Positions 41,559 through 50,694 of a stretch of DNA of 53,454 nt are shown one piece after another; position 1 is the stretch's first letter, and the number at the start of each line of letters is the position of its first letter. The translations under genes and the position numbers were made by a program. Under the pieces are notes generated by a model that was not told where the DNA came from, ran no database searches, and saw nothing but the letters and a program-made list of their open reading frames with translations. Source of the DNA: Bacteroidales bacterium UBA7569 (GTDB lineage Bacteria; Bacteroidota; Bacteroidia; Bacteroidales; Paludibacteraceae). The DNA lies in the NCBI GenBank assembly GCA_002477945.1, contig DLLF01000029.1:10858-64311 (forward strand), written 5' to 3'.

Positions 41559-42296
41559 CTATTCTTGCTGTGCATTGGCAAAGCCGTCCTTGGTCTTCTC
41601 CCTGAAGGTCTCTTCGTTGAAACGAACCTCCTCTTTCACTTTCTTGGGAATGTTCGTCACAATAGCCTCCGCTATTTCTTCTTTGCTCACCTCAATGCCT
41701 ATATATAATGTCACCTTGCCTTGGCTGTCGGGGCGGGTCATCTCACGGCAAGACTCCTCCGTATCATTGATATATTGGTCTATTATCATCTCACCGGCAC
41801 TCTCTATGTGGGAAGCGGCGGTGAATTTGTCATCTACATCCATCTGATCCATATAGTCTCTAACCACTTGCTTGTATGCACCCTTTATTTTCTGCCGCAT
41901 TTGCTGTTGAGCCAGACGCAAAAGGGCGGTGGATTGTGTAGTGACATAACTTGCCGGCATGGTGCGCTGTACTTGTGCCGTAAAGTACTCTTTTGTGTCC
42001 GGTTTCCAACAGGGTAATTCGTAGGTCTGAGTGCTTTTCTGATAGGCTTCTTCTGCTTCCCGTTCTTGCTCTTTGCGGCGTTCTTTGGCTTTTGCCTCTT
42101 CTTGGGCGGCTTGCACGGCTCGAAGGCTGTCCATCCTCATTTGATGGCGCAAAGCCGCTTCCTCTTGCTGTTGCTGTTGTTGCATCTCCCAAGCAACTTT
42201 CTTGGCTGCTTTCTTGTCTTTTCGGCTTTGTGCCATTGCAGGAGTGAGCATCGAACACATTAGTATCCATGCCACGACAACATTTAACTTTTTCAT
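41559..42296 (-). CDS. Secreted LPP20/FlgT-like protein with charged coiled-coil, first gene of the envelope operon
   Basis: 245 residues; signal peptide ending AMAQ. Residues ~24-90 are a highly charged Gln/Glu/Lys/Arg coiled coil (including a run of seven Gln). The conserved block shared with the gene at 39177 is at ~125-185 (STALLRLAQQQMRQKIKGAY, MDVDDKFTAASHIESAGEMI, INDTEESCRE). A strong promoter lies 560 bases upstream, so the mRNA leader is unusually long. Function unknown; probably a periplasmic component working with the vWA-barrel protein encoded next. Confidence 0.6.
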   Translation of the reverse strand: MKKLNVVVAWILMCSMLTPAMAQSRKDKKAAKKVAWEMQQQQQQEEAALRHQMRMDSLRAVQAAQEEAKAKERRKEQEREAEEAYQKSTQTYELPCWKPDTKEYFTAQVQRTMPASYVTTQSTALLRLAQQQMRQKIKGAYKQVVRDYMDQMDVDDKFTAASHIESAGEMIIDQYINDTEESCREMTRPDSQGKVTLYIGIEVSKEEIAEAIVTNIPKKVKEEVRFNEETFREKTKDGFANAQQE

Positions 42297-42857
42297 TGTT
42301 TCTATTGTTTTTTGTACTGCCTACTCTTTGTCGGATTTTCGGCTTGCTCCGTTTCTTTCTGCATCATTTTCTTCGACCGACGGAGCAATGCCTACAACAT
42401 ATAGACAAAAAAAACGTGGAGTCCGACCGTCGTCGTTCCACGAAATGAGGCCTTCGCATTGCCCGAAACAATAGAACCGACAACGCGAAGCCCACGCTAA
42501 TATAAGAATACACTCTCTCCTCTGTGAAAATGATACACCTATAGAACGACAAGTGTACAATTCTCCCATATACGGCAACACACGAATGTGGTGTCTCCGA
42601 AGAGTGAAATATACTCATATTCCGAGGACATCTATCGTTGCTAAGTCCTGATTGTTTCAGAAAGTTGCGAAGTTTCATTTCGTCAGAACAGAGCGTCAAT
42701 AAACGCCTTTTATTATGTAATGTGAAACCCGAAACATTGGCGTTCGGTGGTCTCATTGCTCTCCATTTAAGTTCCTTTCTGCATGGCATGAAACAGAAAA
42801 CAATAAATGCAGATTCATAATACCCACCCGCTCACCTCAGCATGGACTTCACGACTG

Positions 42858-42889
42858 CAAAGATATAGATTCTTTTATACATTAGCAAA
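42858..42889 (-). promoter_or_regulatory. Promoter of the six-gene envelope operon
   Basis: On the minus strand TTTG (42886-42889), exactly 20 bases, then TATCTTTG (42858-42865), a perfect consensus match. The predicted start is near 42851, leaving a ~555-base leader before 42296. Within 42297-42850 I see no convincing gene, only low-quality overlapping ORFs. Confidence 0.7.
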
Positions 42890-43093
42890 TGTATCCCATA
42901 CAAATCCTGCTATCACCGAACAATCAAAGCAACAATAAAACACTGCGTAGCCTTTAATTCGGTACAGAATAAGATTGATTCAGTATCGGCCCAATCAATG
43001 TGATGGATATCCGATGAAATGGACCTTATAGACACATCGGAAATGATTTTAACAACCATCGCTAACATCTCTCATAGAGTACAATAAAAAGTC

Positions 43094-43190
43094 GCTTTGC
43101 TTTAGCCGACCTCAACGACCCCTCAAGCACCCCTCAACGAGACATCAGAAATAGAACGGCTAAAAAACATAGAACGTCTCGATAAACTAA
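43094..43190 (+). repeat. Dispersed 11-bp-periodic intergenic repeat, copy D
   Basis: Units cctcaacgacc, cctcaagcacc, cctcaacgaga (43119-43151) inside a ~97-base element homologous to copy C. The rest of 42890-43300 shows no gene. Confidence 0.8.
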
Positions 43191-43300
43191 AACGTCTACA
43201 ATAAACTACCTTTATCAGATTATAGCAAAAGTCTGTGTGTCCGCAAATCTGCTCCAATGGCATTTTGCATGAATTCCTCCTCGATAATCAGGTTAGCAGT

Positions 43301-43572
43301 CAATTACACGGTCATTAACGGAAACTTGTACCTGATAACGGATTTAATGGAACTTTTATGGTCTTTAATGGAGAACTGTTTAAGAACCCGATTAGCGAAC
43401 AATTACACGGTCATTAACGGAAACTTGTACCCGATAACGGCTTTAATGGTCCTTTTATGGTCTTTAATGGAGAACTGTTTAAGAACCCGATTAACGAACA
43501 ATTACACGGTCATTAACGGAAACTTATACCTGATAACGGATTTAATGGAACTTTTATGGTTGTTAATGGAGT
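43301..43572 (+). repeat. 99-bp tandem repeat, ~2.7 copies
   Basis: Units start at 43301, 43400 and 43499 with CAATTACACGGTCATTAACG. Each unit carries several TAACGG/TAATGG/TTATGG words spaced mostly 9-11 bases apart. Copies 1 and 2 differ by few substitutions; copy 3 is incomplete. Because 99 is divisible by 3 the repeats create a spurious open frame on +. The following bases to 43696 hold further words of the same kind (ATTAACGG, ATTAGCGG) but no gene. Confidence 0.9.
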
Positions 43573-43696
43573 AAAACCGATGAAATTAACGGCTCATTGG
43601 CGGCTATTAGCGGAGAACCCGTCGTACCGATAATGTTTTTTTTAAGGAGTTTTACAAGGACTTTAATCGGTCCCCGTCATAGCCCAATACAACAAA

Positions 43697-43721
43697 CAAG
43701 CCCCTCTTGTAGAGGGGCTTG
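43697..43721 (-). terminator. Terminator of the fabG transcript
   Basis: CAAGCCCCTC (43697-43706) pairs perfectly with GAGGGGCTTG (43712-43721) around a 5-base loop. On the minus strand the stem is followed by TTTGTTGT. Confidence 0.75.
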
Positions 43722-43813
43722 GCATAACATATATCGAATGTCAAAATATCTTGCACACAAACATACCTGCAAACAAGTATGCTATTCTATCCTTACCGGC
43801 TGCCAATCAAGGC

Positions 43814-44566
43814 TCAGCAACTCATGCCGCCGCAACAGTGAATAACCTGTCCCGTCACATACGACGACAGATCGGAGGCTAAAAACAAGGCAACCTTGGC
43901 AACTTCCTCGGTTGTTCCGCCGCGTCGCAAGGGGATACTTTTCTCCCATGCCGCTCTCACGTCCTCAGGAAGTGCGGCTGTCATATCGCTGATGATGAAT
44001 CCGGGAGCAATGGCATTCGCACGAATGCCGCGGCTTCCCAACTCTTTGGCAACGGACTTCGTCAGACCTATGATACCGGCCTTGCTGGCGGAATAATTGG
44101 CCTGCCCTGCATTGCCCGATATACCCACAACAGAAGAAAGCGATACGATGCTGCCGCTTCGTTTCTTCATCATAACGGGTGCGCAAGCATGAGTGAAATT
44201 GAATACCGACTTCAAGTTCACGGTCAGCACGGCGTCCCATTGTTCTTCCGTCATACGCAGAAGAAGTCCGTCTCTTGTGATACCCGCATTGTTTACCAAT
44301 ATGTCAATCTTGCCAAAATCTGCTGTCACCTCTTTCACCACCTCATGGGCTGCATCATAGTCCGCGGCATTGCTCGCATAAGCCTTTGCTTTCACACCCA
44401 ACGCACGGATTTCATCCTCTGTCTGTGTCACTGCCTCGTTCAATGCCAAGTCCGTAAATGCAATGTCGCACCCCTCGGCGGCAAAACACAGCGCAATAGA
44501 CTTGCCTATCCCGCGTCCTGCACCCGTAATAAGTGCCACCTTTCCTTCTAATAATCTCATAATCAT
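43814..44566 (-). CDS. fabG: 3-oxoacyl-[acyl-carrier-protein] reductase
   Basis: 250 residues, a short-chain dehydrogenase that reduces 3-oxoacyl-ACP with NADPH in fatty acid elongation. The cofactor loop is ALITGAGRGIGKSIAL, the NNAG motif is ILVNNAGITRD, and the Ser-Tyr-Lys triad is in SIVSLSSVVGISGNAGQANYSASKAG (broken here only by the text). The PGFIISDMTAALPED and PLRRGGTTEEVAKVALFLASDLSSYVTGQ blocks are FabG-specific. Start may be Met3 (MRLLEGKVALITG). It ends in a terminator. Confidence 0.9.
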   Translation of the reverse strand: MIMRLLEGKVALITGAGRGIGKSIALCFAAEGCDIAFTDLALNEAVTQTEDEIRALGVKAKAYASNAADYDAAHEVVKEVTADFGKIDILVNNAGITRDGLLLRMTEEQWDAVLTVNLKSVFNFTHACAPVMMKKRSGSIVSLSSVVGISGNAGQANYSASKAGIIGLTKSVAKELGSRGIRANAIAPGFIISDMTAALPEDVRAAWEKSIPLRRGGTTEEVAKVALFLASDLSSYVTGQVIHCCGGMSC

Positions 44567-44614
44567 TTCCGTTTATAACACATTTTGCTATATTCTTATC
44601 ATACGATCCATACA

Positions 44615-45205
44615 CTATTGGTCATCCTTGATAGGAAACACGCCCTGAGGATGCAAGATAGTGTACTGAGTCATTTCCTGGTTCGATTCAAAACCTACGC
44701 CGACAATAACGGAGTTTTCTCTTGTTACGGTAATAGTAGAATCGGAATATACCCTGCCGGTCTGCTGATTCCAAAACAACTGCGGGGTATCAAACTGCTC
44801 ACCTTTCAAGTTCTTCGCCTTGACGTTCCCGTCCAATTCCCATATCTGCGCCACATCGTCATACCGCGCATAGTCGGAACTCAGAGAGGCTTCCGTCTCA
44901 AAGTCTTCATTGAACTTCTCAAGGTAGATACCACCCGGAAACTCCCAATAGGAAGGAACGGCTTTATCGTATATATCCCACTGCGTGGCGGTTATCCGAT
45001 AGCGCGTTATCCCCGAGTCGGAAATCAGTGTACTTACGGAATCCGTGTTCAGAATAGGGATCTGACTTCGGTCTGCAATGGCATCAATCCGCACTTTGTC
45101 GCTGCTCTTGCAACCGACCAGAAAAGAGAATAACAGCAACAAACAGAAATGCCATCCCCTGTTGCTTGTAACCTTCAGAACAGAGGATGACATTCTTCTT
45201 ATCAT
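44615..45205 (-). CDS. lptC: LPS export ABC transporter periplasmic protein LptC
   Basis: 196 residues. An N-terminal hydrophobic segment with lipobox-like FLVGC is followed by the LptC/OstA-like beta-jellyroll: MESD-type strand VSTLISDSGITRYRITATQWDIYD, YWEFPGGIYLEKFNEDFETEASLSSDYARY, IWELDGNVKAKNLKGEQFDTPQLFWNQQTGRVYSD, TITVTRENSVIVGVGFESNQEM. LptC passes lipopolysaccharide from the LptBFG extractor to LptA. In Bacteroidota it commonly sits in a cluster with coaX, an outer-membrane protein and a TPR protein, as here. Confidence 0.85.
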   Translation of the reverse strand: MIRRMSSSVLKVTSNRGWHFCLLLLFSFLVGCKSSDKVRIDAIADRSQIPILNTDSVSTLISDSGITRYRITATQWDIYDKAVPSYWEFPGGIYLEKFNEDFETEASLSSDYARYDDVAQIWELDGNVKAKNLKGEQFDTPQLFWNQQTGRVYSDSTITVTRENSVIVGVGFESNQEMTQYTILHPQGVFPIKDDQ

Positions 45206-45261
45206 AGTTTCCCTTATTTTATCTTTACACTTCAGCGGTACACAAAGTACTTATCGGTAAC

Positions 45262-46692
45262 TTACCGGCACACGGTCGTCTCGCCAATCCAACCGCCAAC
45301 GGTAAACGCTTTGCCTTTTACCAGTCCGTTTCCTGCATTGAAGAAGATTTCTTCGGTAGTAGGGAAGTACTGCGAGTACGTATTGATCAGGCGTTGTGCC
45401 TCTTCCGCACACGAAGGATCCACTTGTTTTGCTTTCGCAAATTTGTCGCAAGCAGCCCAAAATACGGTCTTGTTCATTACGGCATCGTCATAAGGCTTGC
45501 TCGAAGCATAGAGCGAACCGATGAGCATATAGCAACGACCCTGGTCGGGCTTGTACTCCAGCGACTTGCGGGCATACTGCCTTGATAACGGATAGTTCTT
45601 TATGTTAGAGCCGTAGATGTAAGCAATCAGATATTGGTAGTTCGCCTTGGCGTCATCGGTTTCTGCATAGTTGGTTGCCTCCTCGTAGTATTCAATAGCA
45701 CCACGGTAGTCTTCTTTCTTGAGACACATCTTGGCGCATCCCGCGGCGGACTCCTCCGTCGGTTTCAACTTGTGTGAAGCCTCGGCAGCAGTGAAATATA
45801 CCGATGACTCGGCGCAATCCACACGGTGATACAACTTCATGATTTTGATAAGCATATCCAAATCCTGCAAACTGTTGTTCACAACGGAAGCATACAGTTC
45901 GTCCAACTTGCCGCAATCGGCAGCACCTGATATGGCGAAGATATTGTCAATATAATCTTTGCGTTGCTTCGCATAAGCGGCATACTTGTTTGCAGGATCA
46001 GCACTCATGGTATTGAGAAGATCCGATACCTTTCCGTAGTCGGCAATGTACTGCTCTCCATATTGTTCAGGGTTTGCCTTGTAGAGTACATTGGACAACT
46101 CTGCAAACTTGCCGATCACTTCCAGAGAACTCCTCGTACCCATGCCCTCGACAGACTCTTTCAACCATTGGTAAGCAGGAAGTTTCAGACTGTCATCCGT
46201 GAAGTAATCGCAGTAATCCAACGCCTTCTGACCGAGTATGTACGGAGTCGGATATTTGGCGTTGTCACCAAAGTATTTGATACGTTTGTCGTACACCTCC
46301 ATCAAAAGGTTGCGCAATTTCGCCTTTTCTTCTTCACTGTTTGCCTGCGACAACTGCCAAGCAATGATTTTAGGTCCGTACGCATAAATGGCGACACTGG
46401 TATTAGGACAGGTATTGTACACGGAATACCATGGTTCAACAGCATCGGCATACTGCTTGTTCTTTGCCGATTCCGAGAACAGGCTCACGTTGGTGATACA
46501 TTCTTCTGTAATAACAGGTGTCTCATCCACAACTTGTGCAGTGGTTGTTTCTGCAACGACCTCCTCCTGCTTTTGACCCTTTTTCTTATTATCTTTGGCA
46601 AAAACAGTAGCAGGAAGCAGAGCGCAAACAGCAAGCAACATAAAGCACTTGCCTACGTTTGTCAGTTGAAATACACGCTTATTCATATCCAA
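45262..46692 (-). CDS. Periplasmic tetratricopeptide repeat protein
   Basis: 476 residues; signal peptide ending VFAK, then a Lys/Gln/Glu-rich linker. The rest is helical with degenerate TPRs, clearest at ~330-430 (YRGAIEYYEEATNYAETDDAKANYQYLIAYIY; PLSRQYARKSLEYKPDQGRCYMLIGSLYAS). The C-terminus (FFNAGNGLVKGKAFTVGGWIGETTVCR) is short and conserved-looking. It lies between the outer-membrane protein and lptC genes. A role in outer-membrane biogenesis is inferred from position only. Confidence 0.7.
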   Translation of the reverse strand: MDMNKRVFQLTNVGKCFMLLAVCALLPATVFAKDNKKKGQKQEEVVAETTTAQVVDETPVITEECITNVSLFSESAKNKQYADAVEPWYSVYNTCPNTSVAIYAYGPKIIAWQLSQANSEEEKAKLRNLLMEVYDKRIKYFGDNAKYPTPYILGQKALDYCDYFTDDSLKLPAYQWLKESVEGMGTRSSLEVIGKFAELSNVLYKANPEQYGEQYIADYGKVSDLLNTMSADPANKYAAYAKQRKDYIDNIFAISGAADCGKLDELYASVVNNSLQDLDMLIKIMKLYHRVDCAESSVYFTAAEASHKLKPTEESAAGCAKMCLKKEDYRGAIEYYEEATNYAETDDAKANYQYLIAYIYGSNIKNYPLSRQYARKSLEYKPDQGRCYMLIGSLYASSKPYDDAVMNKTVFWAACDKFAKAKQVDPSCAEEAQRLINTYSQYFPTTEEIFFNAGNGLVKGKAFTVGGWIGETTVCR

Positions 46693-46786
46693 GACTTTAA
46701 TAACTATATATAGTGTAACAAATAATTCCCTTTATCATTGACCCATAGCCGGGTTATCATTCGTATAACATTCACTCATAATCTCC

Positions 46787-48007
46787 TTACAATCGGCGTT
46801 TGAAGAACCAATTCTCGGAAACGGAAGCGTTGATTGTGAACTTGAGATAGTTTTCCTCCAACATTCCCGTTGCCCCTCTGTGCCCATATTCCACTATCGT
46901 GTTTATGACGGTAGCCACATTACGCAACGGAAAACCTACGCCCAAACTGACAGAAAATTCCTTCGCTCCCATATTCTTCACATAAGGGTCGGATATAGAA
47001 CATCCCACGCGGAAAGGCATACGCTCTATGTACTTACGCCCATTGGGGTCATGACGATACTCAAATCCCACCGCCAACTTGGAACGATCGAGGAATGTCC
47101 CCCTGTTACCGAAATAGAGGGTGTTCGCCCAATTAACCACGGAATAGTCTGCAGCAAATGTCATACGCCCCGCATAGTTGTAAGAAGCCCCCACGCTCCA
47201 CGACATAGGTAACTCAAAACCGCTCTGCGAAATCTGCACCGTATCCGCTGTGGTCGTTTCAATCTTGCTGAATTTTCCGTTCAACTTGCTCTTATTCTCA
47301 AATGTGGCTCCCAATACGAGCGTGTGTTTCTCGGCAAAAGTATGGAAGAACTGCGCACCATACCTCAAGCGAACATCACTTACATGCATGGTGGAAATTT
47401 GGGAAATCGTATTAAAGCCCGACTCCGTAAAGGAAAGAGTTCTATTATTTTCCAAGTCACCGAACATATAGTACACATTCATTCCCAAGGCGACCCAATC
47501 CATGATATTAAAAGAGATGCCCGCATAGACGTTGGATATTCCCCCCGAACCGGTATAGTTTGTTTTATACGGATGAACACCTGTGGAAACGGAATCCGTA
47601 ATGTCATACCCCACTGCCGAGTAAGGCATGATACCAAGTGAGAAACCGATGTACTTCCACAGGGGGAACTGCAGAGTCAGGTACTCCAAGTTGCCATTTC
47701 CTTTGTTGCGTTGTCCCATACCGTCCTTATAATTCGACCACATAGCACTCGCTGCCAAATCGAACATAAACGTGGTGTTGTCCACGGCACTGTATGAAGC
47801 GGGTTGCGACGGGTTGATGACCGTTTTGGAGCGCATACCCGTTGTGACACCGCCCATTCCCCGATATGCTCCCGGCACATTGTCGTTCAATTCGCCATAC
47901 CCGAACATAGAATACGGAGAAGACGTAGCATTCTGTGCCATCACTCCGGAATGAAACACTCCGAATACCACAACAGCGACCAATATGTAACGTAAAGAAT
48001 CACGCAT
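46787..48007 (-). CDS. Outer-membrane beta-barrel protein
   Basis: 406 residues from ATG 48007. The in-frame ATG at 48034 overlaps the -7 promoter element and is rejected. The signal peptide ends GVMAQ, followed by the N-terminal SSPYSMFGYGELNDNVPGAYRGMGGVTTG, a pattern seen in FadL-like (OmpP1-type) Bacteroidota proteins. Repeated amphipathic strands run to the C-terminus (LKFTINASVSENWFFKRRL). Such barrels carry hydrophobic compounds or assist envelope assembly; no specific cargo can be named. It is between coaX and the TPR gene. Confidence 0.75.
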   Translation of the reverse strand: MRDSLRYILVAVVVFGVFHSGVMAQNATSSPYSMFGYGELNDNVPGAYRGMGGVTTGMRSKTVINPSQPASYSAVDNTTFMFDLAASAMWSNYKDGMGQRNKGNGNLEYLTLQFPLWKYIGFSLGIMPYSAVGYDITDSVSTGVHPYKTNYTGSGGISNVYAGISFNIMDWVALGMNVYYMFGDLENNRTLSFTESGFNTISQISTMHVSDVRLRYGAQFFHTFAEKHTLVLGATFENKSKLNGKFSKIETTTADTVQISQSGFELPMSWSVGASYNYAGRMTFAADYSVVNWANTLYFGNRGTFLDRSKLAVGFEYRHDPNGRKYIERMPFRVGCSISDPYVKNMGAKEFSVSLGVGFPLRNVATVINTIVEYGHRGATGMLEENYLKFTINASVSENWFFKRRL

Positions 48008-48031
48008 AAAGTAATATGGACTACACTCTTG

Positions 48032-48039
48032 CAAAGGTA
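48032..48039 (-). promoter_or_regulatory. -7 promoter element TACCTTTG for the outer-membrane protein gene
   Basis: A full TAnnTTTG match on the minus strand. Transcription would start near 48025, which fixes the ATG at 48007 as the usable start. The -33 region 20 bases upstream is TTTT, a weak match. Confidence 0.5.
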
Positions 48040-48069
48040 CAAAATGTTTGCCAAATCATAAAATAACCA

Positions 48070-48831
48070 TCATGGTTTTGTGCAATTATTTGCTTTTTCA
48101 CGGCAGTACTCCAAAATCCGGTTGAGTCCGATCAGTACCAAATGCTTTTCCACCTTTGCTTCCCCCGAAAGATTGGGTGAGATGAAAGATGCATTACCTC
48201 CCGTGAGAATGGTCCGGCAATGCTTGACACGCTCCCGAATTGTCCGCATATATCCCTTCACTTCGAACGTGATTCCGCGCAGGACTCCTGCTGCAACAGC
48301 ATCGCGTGTATTTCGACCAAAGAGAGGAAGGAGTTGTGCTTCTTCGACCTCTACTTGAGGCAAGCGTTTTGTCATCTGGTGCAAAACAGTGAGACGCATT
48401 TTTATGCCCGGTGCGATATTCCCTCCAAGGTATTCGTTCCTGTCGTTGAGGAAATCGTACGTTATGGCGGAACCTATGTCAATAATAAGCAGATTCTCGC
48501 CAGGGTAAAGCACACTTGCCCCCACGGCAGCCGCCAAACGATCCTGCCCCAATGTTTGTGGTGTATCATAACAATTGACCACAGGTACAGGAGTGGTGTG
48601 ATCGAAAAGGATAAAATATCCGCTCTTGCGATTCAATACATTCAGGACTGCCGGATCGGTATGTGCCACCGACGATATGATACAATTATGAACAGGATAC
48701 AAGGCAAACAAGCGTTCGGCATCAGCGGACGAAAATGACTTGTAGACAAAGGTCTTTATCAGTTGTTTGTCTTCTTCCCGAAACAATGCCACCTTGGTGC
48801 GAGAATTGCCTTGATCGATGCAAAGGTTCAT
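48070..48831 (-). CDS. coaX: Type III pantothenate kinase
   Basis: 253 residues; ATP-dependent phosphorylation of pantothenate, the first step of coenzyme A synthesis. The ASKHA fold is evident: MNLCIDQGNSRTKVALF (phosphate loop), DTPQTLGQDRLAAAVGA (pantothenate-binding G-x-D-R motif), LLIIDIGSAITYDFLNDRNEYLGGNIAPGIKMRL (D-x-G-T/S-A and G-G-x-I-x-P-G), and TGGNASFI near the C-terminus. Type III enzymes use a monovalent cation and are not feedback-inhibited by CoA. It is slightly separated (40 bases) from the acyl-CoA synthetase gene. Confidence 0.92.
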   Translation of the reverse strand: MNLCIDQGNSRTKVALFREEDKQLIKTFVYKSFSSADAERLFALYPVHNCIISSVAHTDPAVLNVLNRKSGYFILFDHTTPVPVVNCYDTPQTLGQDRLAAAVGASVLYPGENLLIIDIGSAITYDFLNDRNEYLGGNIAPGIKMRLTVLHQMTKRLPQVEVEEAQLLPLFGRNTRDAVAAGVLRGITFEVKGYMRTIRERVKHCRTILTGGNASFISPNLSGEAKVEKHLVLIGLNRILEYCREKANNCTKP

Positions 48832-48871
48832 AATTAACCTGCTATATCAGTCTTTTGTTTTGTTTGCGTTA

Positions 48872-50584
48872 TCACTCGCCCATAGAGGCGGTATAGAGGA
48901 ACCGTTTGATACTCTTTTTCGGAGTCTTCTCGAATTCATGTCCGAAGAGACGAATACGTGACACGCTCTCGTAGGCAGGAACCAACTTATTCAGTTCTTT
49001 GCGGTTTTCCTCCATTGCTGCGACCAACGCATCGTGATCCAAATGGTTGGCATCCGCCATCTCGAAATCGGGACAAACCAAAGCGACCAACTTGTCTCCA
49101 TCCTGCAAAACGATACTCTCCATGACATAAGGCATATTATTCAACTTGGCCTCCAATTCTTCAGGATAGATATTTTGTCCGCTTGATCCCAAAAGCATGG
49201 TTTTGCTACGTCCTTTTATGTAGAGATTTCCCTCTTCATCCAACATACCACGATCGCCCGTACGCAACCAACCGTCTTCTGTGAAGACCTCTTTAGTCGC
49301 CGCCTCGTTCTTATAGTATCCGCTCATAAGCCCTTCGCCACGAGTAAGGATCTCCCCCACCCCATTCTCATCGGGATCCTCTATCTTTATTTCCATTCCT
49401 GTTATGGCTTTGCCGCATGAACCCATTTTGAACTTATCGGGATATTCATAGGCAATCAGCGGTGCGCACTCCGTCATACCATAGCCCACCACCAAAGGAA
49501 ACTTGAGCCGATGGAAAAACTCTTCCACTTCGGCATTAAGCGGAGCACCTCCCAGAATAATATGCCAAAACTCCCCGCCAAAAGCATTTACCAGTTTCTG
49601 ACGAATCTGTCCGAGAACCACATCGTCCAAATAAGGGACTTTAAGCACCCAACTGATAGGCTTCTTATCGAGCATCGGCTGTATCTGTTTCTTGTAGATT
49701 TTCTCAATAATAAGCGGCACCGAGAAGATAGCAGTTGGCTTTACTTCCGCGAATGCTCCCAACAAAATTTTAGGAGACGGAGTTCTACCAACGAACCAAG
49801 TGTGTCCACCAACGCATACAGAGGTCAGGAAATCGAATGCACAACCATAGGAGTGCGCCAACGGGAGGAAACATACCTGCTTACTTCCCCGATAGATGAT
49901 CTTGGTTTCTATTCCAAACCTCACATTGTTTGCCAAGGCGTTTCCACTCGTCATAACGCCCTTTGAAAAACCTGTAGTTCCACTGGTATAGTTGAGAGAA
50001 ACTATCTCACTGTTGGATTTATCCACATATCGGATACAATACTGATGGAAACCATCGACATATTTCTTATTAAAAAGTCTGTCAATATGTTTCCGAGACA
50101 CGTTCTCCGCTTTCAGAACGGGAACCGTCAATGTTTTTCCATCCTCAGTCTCCATAACAGTTTCTTTCAAAGCCAAAGCGGAATAGTCTTTCAACGAGAA
50201 AACGGCACGGACATTAGGAATCTGATCCAAGTCCAGATTGTCCCATATATTCTCATCGGAAAACAGCAACACCGACTCTGAATGATTCACGATGTGAATG
50301 ATATCATTCGGTTTGAAGTCCTGCAAGATGGGAACAATCACAGCACCATAGGTGACGGTTGCAATATATGTCACAGCCCAATTCGTACTGTTTTTCCCGA
50401 TCAAAGCCACCTTATCCCCATCTTTCACCCCACATGCCTCAAACAACAAATGCAATTTCTCCACCTCGGCGGCAGCCTCACCATACGTAAGCGTCTTGTT
50501 GGTTCCATAATCGGAAAAAGCAGGCAACTCCCAGTTTTGACGGAAAGAGTCTTCAAACAAGCGAATAAAATTTTCTTTTACCAT
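48872..50584 (-). CDS. AMP-dependent acyl-CoA/acid synthetase (long-chain fatty acid-CoA ligase-like)
   Basis: 570 residues of the ANL superfamily. The phosphate-binding motif is LNYTSGTTGFSKGVM (~201-215), the adenine motif is VVGYGMTECAPLIAYE, the ribose/hinge region is WLRTGDRGMLDEEGNLYIKGRSKTMLL, and the catalytic Lys is in EKTPKKSIKRFL near the C-terminus. It activates a carboxylic acid as acyl-AMP and transfers it to CoA (or ACP). Length and motifs fit long-chain acyl-CoA synthetases of Bacteroidota. Substrate chain length is not determinable here. Confidence 0.9.
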   Translation of the reverse strand: MVKENFIRLFEDSFRQNWELPAFSDYGTNKTLTYGEAAAEVEKLHLLFEACGVKDGDKVALIGKNSTNWAVTYIATVTYGAVIVPILQDFKPNDIIHIVNHSESVLLFSDENIWDNLDLDQIPNVRAVFSLKDYSALALKETVMETEDGKTLTVPVLKAENVSRKHIDRLFNKKYVDGFHQYCIRYVDKSNSEIVSLNYTSGTTGFSKGVMTSGNALANNVRFGIETKIIYRGSKQVCFLPLAHSYGCAFDFLTSVCVGGHTWFVGRTPSPKILLGAFAEVKPTAIFSVPLIIEKIYKKQIQPMLDKKPISWVLKVPYLDDVVLGQIRQKLVNAFGGEFWHIILGGAPLNAEVEEFFHRLKFPLVVGYGMTECAPLIAYEYPDKFKMGSCGKAITGMEIKIEDPDENGVGEILTRGEGLMSGYYKNEAATKEVFTEDGWLRTGDRGMLDEEGNLYIKGRSKTMLLGSSGQNIYPEELEAKLNNMPYVMESIVLQDGDKLVALVCPDFEMADANHLDHDALVAAMEENRKELNKLVPAYESVSRIRLFGHEFEKTPKKSIKRFLYTASMGE

Positions 50585-50694
50585 AGATATAATTATTATG
50601 TTGTATAGTCAGCCCACAGATGTCGTTCCAAATGCGGTTTGTTGTCTATCGCTACACCAAGCCACCAGCCAAGTTCATAAATACGAGGAAACAA

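Noticed and set aside
42321..42789. Overlapping 86- and 141-residue minus-strand ORFs in the long leader
   Set aside because: Cys/Arg-rich compositions, two frames overlap each other, and no signal peptide or motif; not supported as genes.
43301..43572. CRISPR-like array
   Set aside because: The 99-bp units are contiguous and lack unique spacers; the 7- and 11-bp arrays also have no spacer structure, and no cas genes are present.
43257..43574. 105-residue plus-strand ORF over the 99-bp repeats
   Set aside because: The repeat length is a multiple of three and lacks stops in this frame by chance; the repetitive peptide has no protein-like features.
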